From assembly GCF_003001675.1 (NCBI RefSeq), contig NZ_PVYW01000001.1, positions 124,001-188,000 of the forward strand: 64,000 bases of DNA. Reading direction: 5' to 3'. The position numbers and the translations under genes were made by a program. This DNA comes from Cohnella sp. SGD-V74. Lineage in GTDB: Bacteria > Bacillota > Bacilli > Paenibacillales > Paenibacillaceae. The notes under the pieces are model-generated. The model saw nothing but the letters and a program-made list of their open reading frames with translations. It had not been told where the DNA came from and did no database searches. Positions 58,758 to 64,000 of the stretch are shown piece by piece; within the stretch, counting starts at the first letter, position 1; each line of letters begins with the position of its first letter.

Positions 58758-59171
58758 TTAAGGCTTTATCGCAACCCCATTCCGATCGTTCTTGGAAGCT
58801 TCTATGCTCTCTCCCGTCACGGGAACGTAGCCCAGCTCCACAGCCTTCTTCCGGATCGCCCCAGGGTCGCTTAGTCGCTCTATTTCTCTCTGAAGCTCCT
58901 TCGTCTGTTCCGCCGTCTGGTTGTAAGTCTTGTTCGTCGTTTGCAGCTCGCCGTTGATCTGATAGATTTGCGCGTAGCGAAAAATAATCAATCCGGCTAC
59001 GAAAGCGACCGCCGCTACCGTGAACAGATAGATCAGCTTCTCCCCGATCGGCAGCTGCCGGCGCCGGGGAGACCTCGACGGGGGAGTCTGGTGACGCGGA
59101 CTTTGACTTGGCTTAACCTTCTGTTCTTCTACGCGCTCCGGACGAAGCGCCAAGTTACCGTAGTATGCCAT
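58758..59171 (-). CDS. ftsL: FtsL cell division protein
   Basis: This small bitopic protein has a basic, Pro/Ser-rich cytoplasmic tail to about residue 40, one helix at about 46-66 and a coiled coil at about 70-105. It has no catalytic site and is identified by topology and its place between rsmH and pbpB. It recruits DivIC and PbpB. Length 137. Confidence 0.9.
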   Translation of the reverse strand: MAYYGNLALRPERVEEQKVKPSQSPRHQTPPSRSPRRRQLPIGEKLIYLFTVAAVAFVAGLIIFRYAQIYQINGELQTTNKTYNQTAEQTKELQREIERLSDPGAIRKKAVELGYVPVTGESIEASKNDRNGVAIKP

Positions 59172-59224
59172 GCAGTGTTGGTGCCCCTCTCAGAATAAAA
59201 TAAACTTGCATATATACAGCCCGG

Positions 59225-60181
59225 TTATCCGAGCTTTTCGGCTACTCTTAGTTTGGAGGAACGGGCTCTCGGATTGGCTTCGAGCTCTTCCTCTGACGGC
59301 AGGATCGGCTTGCGCGGCGTCAGTCTGAGCCGCCCGTCGCCTCCTCCGCAGACGCACACCGGAAAATCCGGCGGACAGCTGCAGCTGGCGACTTCTTTCG
59401 TGAACGCCGTCTTGCAGATGCGGTCCTCCAACGAATGGAACGTAATGACCGCGATCCGGCCCGCGGGAGCAAGGCAATCGATCGATTGCGCAAGCGCCTC
59501 TTCGAAGGCGCCCAGTTCGTCGTTGACCGCGATGCGCAGCGCCTGGAAAGAACGCTTCGCCGGGTGCGGCCCCGTTCGCCGGGTCGCCGCCGGAATCGAG
59601 TTCTTCACGATTTCCGCCAGCTGCCCCGTCGTCTCGATCGGCGTCTTCTCCCGGATTTTCGCGATGTTGGCCGCGATCTTGCGGGCGAACTTCTCTTCGC
59701 CGTAATCCCGCAGGATGTCGGCGATCTCGCGTTCGCTCCACTCGTTCACGATCTCTCTGGCCGTGAGCGGCTGCTCCCGGTCCATCCGCATGTCCAGCTC
59801 CGCGTCATGGTTGTAGCTGAAGCCGCGGTCGGCTTCGTCGAGCTGCGGACTGGAGACGCCGAGGTCGAACAAAATGCCGTCGACCTGCGGCACGCCGTCC
59901 CGTTCGGGAACTCCGACGCGTCCCAGCTCCATCTTCAGGTGCCGGAAGTTGCTCTTCACCAACGTTACGATATCGCCGTAAGGGGCCAGCTTGTCCCGCG
60001 CGTTCGCGAGCGCGGCCTCGTCCTGATCGAACGCGATCAGCCGGCCCTGCGGGCCAAGCTGCGACGCGATCAGCGCGCTATGCCCGGCGCCGCCGAGCGT
60101 GCAGTCGACATAGATGCCGTCCTGCCGCACGTTTAATGCCTTCACGGATTCTTCTTTCAATACGGTAACATGGTGAAACAT
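59225..60181 (-). CDS. rsmH: 16S rRNA m4C1402 methyltransferase RsmH (MraW)
   Basis: SAM-dependent RsmH makes N4-methylcytidine at position 1402 of 16S r[21 protein letters not shown] near residue 23 is the SAM-binding part, and [15 protein letters not shown] opens it. [15 protein letters not shown] cysteine group near 265 is typical. ATG follows GGGAGG. Length 318. Confidence 0.96.
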   Translation of the reverse strand: MFHHVTVLKEESVKALNVRQDGIYVDCTLGGAGHSALIASQLGPQGRLIAFDQDEAALANARDKLAPYGDIVTLVKSNFRHLKMELGRVGVPERDGVPQVDGILFDLGVSSPQLDEADRGFSYNHDAELDMRMDREQPLTAREIVNEWSEREIADILRDYGEEKFARKIAANIAKIREKTPIETTGQLAEIVKNSIPAATRRTGPHPAKRSFQALRIAVNDELGAFEEALAQSIDCLAPAGRIAVITFHSLEDRICKTAFTKEVASCSCPPDFPVCVCGGGDGRLRLTPRKPILPSEEELEANPRARSSKLRVAEKLG

Positions 60182-60279
60182 AGTCGCTGCCTCCCGGCGC
60201 CCTGCAAGGGAACCGTCTTTCTGTTTGTTTATGTATGGTTAAAGGTGTTGTCAACGGAGCTGCAGGTGTTCTACACGGA

Positions 60280-60717
60280 TCAAAAATTAAAGTCGAAATC
60301 GACCAGCTTCTCCGCGATCTCGTTGAACGATTCGGCGGATTGACGCGAGTATTCTTCCCACGTCGCCTTGTCCCAAATCTCGACGCGGCTTGAGACGCCG
60401 ATCACGGTGCATTCCTTGTCCAGCTTGGCGTATTCGCGCAGGTGGTTCGGTACGTTTACCCTGCCCTGTTTGTCCCATTCACATTCCGACGCGCCGGAGA
60501 ACAACAGACGGGAGAACGCCCTGGCGTTCGCCGCCATGGACGGCAGGGTCTTGATCTTCTGCTCAAGCTGGGCCCATTCTTCGCGGGGATAGACGAACAG
60601 ACAGTTGTCCAGTCCGCGGGTAATGATGAAGTCGGTGCCGAGAGCTTCGCGGAATTTCGCCGGGATGATGATTCTTCCCTTGTCGTCGATCGTATGCTGA
60701 AATTCCCCTAAAAACAT
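60280..60717 (-). CDS. mraZ: MraZ transcriptional regulator
   Basis: MraZ binds the dcw promoter and represses it. Two AbrB-like MraZ halves are visible: [27 protein letters not shown] at residues 1-27 (quoted in parts: [24 protein letters not shown]), and [21 protein letters not shown] near 75. ATG 60717 is 5 bases past GGAG; upstream codons have weak support. Length 145 fits. It is the first gene of the cluster. Confidence 0.95.
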   Translation of the reverse strand: MFLGEFQHTIDDKGRIIIPAKFREALGTDFIITRGLDNCLFVYPREEWAQLEQKIKTLPSMAANARAFSRLLFSGASECEWDKQGRVNVPNHLREYAKLDKECTVIGVSSRVEIWDKATWEEYSRQSAESFNEIAEKLVDFDFNF

Positions 60718-60732
60718 AAGCTCTCCACACCT

Positions 60733-60772
60733 CCCCCATTCTCCACCACTTTTCACCACTTTGAACCACTTA
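60733..60772 (-). promoter_or_regulatory. MraZ operator, direct repeats
   Basis: On the minus strand AAGTGGT occurs three times at exact 10-base intervals, followed by a weaker GAATGGGG. The period and the GTGG core fit MraZ boxes, which lie upstream of mraZ in many bacteria. The array ends 15 bases from the mraZ ATG. Confidence 0.75.
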
Positions 60773-60796
60773 TGATGATTATTCGCGGCGTAAAAT

Positions 60797-60826
60797 AAAA
60801 ATCCTGCCCCGAAGGCAGGATTTTAA
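60797..60826. terminator. Bidirectional terminator
   Basis: AAAATCCTGCC and GGCAGGATTTT pair around a 5-base loop, with A and T runs on both sides. It can serve the DUF4349 gene (minus strand). Confidence 0.7.
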
Positions 60827-60845
60827 TAAAAATTATTTTACGGGA

Positions 60846-62021
60846 TTAACGACTCTCGTCCGGCGAGTTGGAATCTTTCTTTTCCTCCGGCGCTCCTTCC
60901 GGGACGTCCTCCGAGACTTCTTCGGAGTATTCTCTCGAATTCCCCTTCTCTCCGTCCGGCTCGCCGGACTCCCCGCGCTCCAGTCGTTCGCGATTCCATT
61001 GCTTGCGCTTCTCCTCGGAAGCTTGGCGTCTTGCCGCGCCTCGTTTACGGACGATGTAATATGCCGGAATCCCGAGCGCTCCGAGAACGATCAGCACCGG
61101 AAGCATGGCCGCCAGCACGACGAGCAGCCCTTCGCCGAACTGCCGAAGCACGTTCGCGCTGCCGAGCAGCGCATCCGAAATGCGGTCGCTGAAGCTCTTC
61201 TCTTCCTTCTCTTCTTCCTTCTTGGGCTCTTCGATCCCGGACGCTTGGTACAACCGCAGATTCACCGTCGAGAAGGCGACGTTCTGATCGAGATAGCGCA
61301 TGCGCCCCTTGATCTGCTCGATCGTCCCCTGGACCTGCGCCAGCTCGTTCGCGAACCGCACCAGCTCGTCGGTCTTCGTCGCCTTGTTCATGAAGTCGAG
61401 ATATCGGGCTTCGAGCGTTGTCTGCGTCTTCAGCCGGGCTTCGAGATCGACGAATTCCTCGGTGACGTCGCTGCCTTGCACTTCGCGTTCGAACTTCAGG
61501 TTCTCTATCTTCTGCAGCTTCTCCAGAAACGAAGAGAAGCCTTCGGAAGGCACCTTGATCACGTAGGTGGCTCCGACTTCGTTCGCGTTGCGGCTGTCGG
61601 AGAACTGCAGCACATAAGCACCGCTCAGATGAATATGATCGAACAGTTGCTCCTGCGCGATCTGGAATTTCTCCACCTTCATGACCAGATCGGCGCGATA
61701 GATGACTTTGCGCCCGTAGCCCGCGTTAGCGTCGGCGATCGGCCCGATGCCGCCGACCGCGGAAGACGACGTCCCCCCGGCCGGCGAAGCCGACGTCGTC
61801 TGTATGGACGCGGAAGCCGCGGGGGCGGCCGCTTCGGACATCTGCATCGCTTCCATCTCCGCCGGCGCCGCAGCTTGATCCGCCATGGACATCGCCGACT
61901 TGTTCGCCGTGGAATCCTCGTCCGACGCCCCACTGCATGCGGCAAGCCCCGCGGCCAGCAACACCGCCGCCATCGCCAGCAGCAAGCTTCGGCTCCATGC
62001 CCCGATTCGTTTCCCCTTCAT
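60846..62021 (-). CDS. DUF4349 lipoprotein
   Basis: Signal peptide with lipobox LAAC (Cys about residue 29) is followed by a long Ala/Ser/Met-rich linker. A DUF4349 domain lies at about 105-255 (YRADLVMKVEKFQIAQEQL, then a coiled part) and a helix near 300-322. A charged, Glu/Arg/Ser-rich cytoplasmic tail ends it. The lipid anchor plus a later helix suggest a sensor or membrane-stress protein; family function is unknown. AAGGGG precedes the ATG. Length 391. Confidence 0.82.
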   Translation of the reverse strand: MKGKRIGAWSRSLLLAMAAVLLAAGLAACSGASDEDSTANKSAMSMADQAAAPAEMEAMQMSEAAAPAASASIQTTSASPAGGTSSSAVGGIGPIADANAGYGRKVIYRADLVMKVEKFQIAQEQLFDHIHLSGAYVLQFSDSRNANEVGATYVIKVPSEGFSSFLEKLQKIENLKFEREVQGSDVTEEFVDLEARLKTQTTLEARYLDFMNKATKTDELVRFANELAQVQGTIEQIKGRMRYLDQNVAFSTVNLRLYQASGIEEPKKEEEKEEKSFSDRISDALLGSANVLRQFGEGLLVVLAAMLPVLIVLGALGIPAYYIVRKRGAARRQASEEKRKQWNRERLERGESGEPDGEKGNSREYSEEVSEDVPEGAPEEKKDSNSPDESR

Positions 62022-62109
62022 CGAAATCTCCCCTTGTCATTTGTGTATGATACCGACTTCTAGATGGATAGACGTGAGCGAAAAGGAAAATGTTGCCGCG
62101 CGTTTTAAA

Positions 62110-62147
62110 ATTAAAAAGAACCGCCCCGCAACTGCTGCGGAACGGCC
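62110..62147 (-). terminator. Terminator downstream of ahcY and the repeat array
   Basis: On the minus strand CCGTTCCGCA and TGCGGGGCGG pair around 5 bases, followed by TTCTTTTTAATTTT. The 184-bp repeat array lies between ahcY and this site, so it is in the ahcY 3' untranslated RNA. Confidence 0.7.
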
Positions 62148-62169
62148 CCGAAAGCCTGTATTATGCACG

Positions 62170-62641
62170 TTCAAAAGCCCGGTCTACGGCACCGGCTGAA
62201 TGCAAGATTCGATGCCGAATCCGCTCCCCCGATATACTTCGTGATCAAAAGCGGACTTTTTGAACTACCTCTACAATGAAGGTTCAAAAAGTTCGGTTTT
62301 CAGCACCGAGAAGGTTGCATGAAGACCGGGTATGAGGAGCGGAGCGTAGTGGAAGCTACGTGAGCACCGGAAGAACCGGCTGAATGCAAGATTCGATGCC
62401 GAATCCGCTCCCCCGATATACTTCGTGATCAAAAGCGAACTTTTTGAACTACCTCTACAATGAAGGTTCAAAAAGTTCGGTTTTCAGCACCGAGAAGGTT
62501 GCATGAAGACCGGGTATGAGGAGCGGAGCGTAGTGAAAGCTACGTGAGCACCGGAAGAACCGGCTGAATGCAAGATTCGATGCCGAATCCGCTCCCCCGA
62601 TATACTTCGTGATCAAAAGCGGACTTTTTGAACTACCTCTA
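62170..62641. repeat. 184-bp tandem repeat array (about 2.4 copies) with nested complementarity
   Basis: CTGAATGCAAGATTCGATGCC recurs at 62196, 62380 and 62564, exactly 184 bp apart, and intervening sequence is nearly identical. The first copy is cut short inside (62170-62195). Each unit has an outer complement pair (GTTCAAAAAGT with ACTTTTTGAAC), an inner pair (GGAGCGGA with TCCGCTCC) and a small hairpin (CGTAG/CTACG). Copies differ at few sites; one is a G/A change that keeps the outer pairing. The gap 62022-62641 holds only this array and the terminator. Confidence 0.85.
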
Positions 62642-63904
62642 CTAGTGGGCGGTCCAGCTGTCCAGGTAAGCTTTCTGCTCTTCAGACAGCGTATCGATGC
62701 CGATGCCGAGCGACTCGAGCTTCGTGCGGGCGACCCGTTCGTCCAGCTCGTACGGTACGTTGATCACCTGGCTGCCGATTTTCTCGTAGTTCTCGTTCAC
62801 GTAACGCAGCGCCATCGCTTGCAGAGCGAACGTCATATCCATGATCTCGGCCGGATGTCCGTCGCCCGCAGCCAGATTAACCAGACGGCCTTCGGCCAGC
62901 ACGTAGATCTTGCGTCCGTCCTTCAGCTCGTATTCTTCGATGTTGCGGCGCACGACGCGCTTGGACACCGACAGCTCGGCGAGTTCCACCAAGTTGACTT
63001 CCACGTCGAAGTGGCCCGCGTTGGACAAGATCGCGCCGTCCTTCATGTTCGCGATATGCTCGCCGCGAATGACGTCCTTGTTGCCGGTCACGGTGACGAA
63101 GAAATCGCCGACCTTGGCCGCGTCCGCCATCGACAGAACCGCAAAGCCGTCCATATAGGCTTCGACCGCGCGAATCGCGTCCACTTCGGTGACGACAACG
63201 TTCGCGCCGAGCCCTTTGGCCCGCATCGCCACGCCTTTGCCGCACCAGCCGTAGCCGTTGACGACGACCGTCTTGCCGGCGACGACCAGATTGGTCGTCC
63301 GGTTGATGCCGTCCCAGACCGATTGTCCCGTTCCGTAACGGTTATCGAACAAATATTTGCAGTAAGCGTCGTTGACCGCGACCATCGGGAACTTGAGCGA
63401 GCCTTCCTTTTCCATCGCCTTCAGTCGCAGGATGCCGGTCGTCGTCTCCTCCGCTCCGCCGCGCACCTGCGCAAGCAGGTCCTGACGCTCCGAGTGAAGA
63501 ATCGACACGAGATCGCCGCCGTCATCGATGATGAGATCCGGCTTCGTCTCCAGCGTCTTGACCATCAGATCCTTGTATTCCTGCGGATCGGGATTGTATT
63601 TCGCGTATACCGCGATGCCGTCCTCGACGAGCGCCGCGCACACGTCGTCCTGCGTCGACAGCGGGTTGCTGCCGGTGATGACGACTTCCGCGCCTCCGGC
63701 TTGCACGACTTTGGCGAGATAGGCCGTCTTCGCTTCGAGGTGAAGGGAAATCGCGACGCGCAGTCCTTTGAACGGCTGATCGCGTTCGAACTCCTCGCGA
63801 ATCCGGTTCAATACCGGCATGTGGGCCTGCACCCAGTCGATCTTAAGCTTGCCTTCCGGCGCGAGCGAAGGATCGCGCACGATGCTTTTCAAGGCGGTTT
63901 TCAT
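62642..63904 (-). CDS. ahcY: Adenosylhomocysteinase
   Basis: The NAD-dependent enzyme splits S-adenosylhomocysteine to adenosine and homocysteine. The glycine-rich NAD loop [20 protein letters not shown] lies near residue 205; [15 protein letters not shown] near 155, NAGHFDVEV near 290 and SLHLEAKTA near 55 are conserved. GGAGGAATTTGGTAT precedes the ATG. The 420-residue length is shorter than plant-type enzymes, like many bacterial ones. Many Firmicutes use Pfs/LuxS instead. Confidence 0.96.
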   Translation of the reverse strand: MKTALKSIVRDPSLAPEGKLKIDWVQAHMPVLNRIREEFERDQPFKGLRVAISLHLEAKTAYLAKVVQAGGAEVVITGSNPLSTQDDVCAALVEDGIAVYAKYNPDPQEYKDLMVKTLETKPDLIIDDGGDLVSILHSERQDLLAQVRGGAEETTTGILRLKAMEKEGSLKFPMVAVNDAYCKYLFDNRYGTGQSVWDGINRTTNLVVAGKTVVVNGYGWCGKGVAMRAKGLGANVVVTEVDAIRAVEAYMDGFAVLSMADAAKVGDFFVTVTGNKDVIRGEHIANMKDGAILSNAGHFDVEVNLVELAELSVSKRVVRRNIEEYELKDGRKIYVLAEGRLVNLAAGDGHPAEIMDMTFALQAMALRYVNENYEKIGSQVINVPYELDERVARTKLESLGIGIDTLSEEQKAYLDSWTAH

Positions 63905-63928
63905 ATACCAAATTCCTCCATCGTTCTA

Positions 63929-64000
63929 TTAGTTAAACTTCTGCCAGCCGCCCACGAGCCGATGGCCTCCGACCGCTTCGAACGGAACGTCGTGCCATAA
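63929..64000 (-). CDS. Partial CDS, C-terminal 23 residues only
   Basis: On the minus strand the last 23 codons read LWHDVPFEAVGG, HRLVGGWQKFN and stop, with no in-frame stop to the window edge. It lies 25 bases upstream of ahcY, and the spacing suggests one operon. I cannot name the family from the tail. Confidence 0.4.
   Translation of the reverse strand, partial: LWHDVPFEAVGGHRLVGGWQKFN

Noticed and set aside
54350..58957. 1535-codon ORF antisense to spoVD/pbpB
   Set aside because: Rich in Arg, Asp, Leu and Val as expected of the reverse frame of GC-rich genes; PBP motifs lie on the other strand. The same reasoning rejects the long ORFs antisense to carB and ileS.
63905..63960. SAH or SAM riboswitch before ahcY
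   Set aside because: The gap is only 25 bases before an upstream coding frame, too short for such an element.

Overview
The window is a stretch of chromosome from a spore-forming, GC-rich member of the Firmicutes, most likely Paenibacillaceae (Paenibacillus, Cohnella or a close relative). The evidence is the spoIIGA-sigE-sigG locus, spoVD and spoVE inside the division/cell-wall (dcw) cluster, a dapL-type lysine/DAP pathway gene, PyrR and T-box leader RNAs, frequent TTG/GTG starts behind strong AGGAGG sites, and GC content that I judge by eye to be in the mid-to-high fifties per cent. The genus cannot be fixed from sequence reading alone.

Layout. (1) 1-1.3 kb: the edge of an accessory region next to a tRNA cluster. 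It holds the start of a PLD-type (NgoFVII-like) restriction nuclease running off the left edge, an IS3 transposase remnant, and a tyrosine integrase cut short at its 3' end. (2) 1.39-1.71 kb: tRNA-Leu(TAA), tRNA-Ile2/Met(CAT) and initiator tRNA-fMet. (3) 1.8-9.55 kb: yycC, a 54-residue hypothetical gene, and a five-gene MacAB/LolCDE-like ABC operon (two ATPases, HlyD-like adaptor, FtsX-type permease, solute-binding lipoprotein). One ATPase carries an AbrB-like tail. (4) 9.8-12.8 kb: glnS and a nagZ-type lipoprotein, both on the plus strand. (5) 13.0-13.5 kb: first array of a 30-bp intergenic repeat family. (6) 13.6-15.6 kb: an ABC-2 drug-type exporter pair. (7) 15.8-23.9 kb: the pyr operon pyrR-pyrC-carA-carB-pyrF-pyrE with a complete PyrR attenuator, but without pyrB, pyrK or pyrD. 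(8) 23.9-28.2 kb: dapL, an RluD-type synthase gene, lspA, a yteA-like gene and a DUF5665 gene. (9) 28.3-35.8 kb: ileS with its T-box leader, divIVA, ylmH, ylmG, sepF, ylmE, pgeF and ylmC. (10) 35.8-37.9 kb: a DDE-less, IS1595-derived gene with a LexA-like box, flanked by inward-facing copies of the same repeat family. (11) 37.9-60.8 kb: sigG, sigE, spoIIGA, ftsZ, ftsA, divIB, murA, murB, murG, spoVE, murD, mraY, murF, murE, spoVD, pbpB, ftsL, rsmH and mraZ, preceded by an MraZ operator. (12) 60.8-64 kb: a DUF4349 lipoprotein gene, a 184-bp structured tandem repeat, ahcY and a partial gene.

How it works together. The right half is the classical Bacillales dcw/ylm supercluster: lipid II synthesis (murA-G, mraY), septal transpeptidases and their SEDS partner (pbpB, spoVD, spoVE), divisome scaffold (ftsA, ftsZ, sepF, ftsL, divIB, divIVA) and the mother-cell/forespore sigma switch (spoIIGA, sigE, sigG). 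MraZ boxes control its head, and internal terminators divide it after murA and after ftsZ. The pyr operon makes UMP under PyrR attenuation, but its aspartate transcarbamylase and dihydroorotate dehydrogenase must be encoded elsewhere.

Most unusual features: the SOS-box-controlled, apparently catalytically dead IS1595-like gene with its twelve-copy repeat family, and the 184-bp tandem element with nested complementary segments downstream of ahcY.
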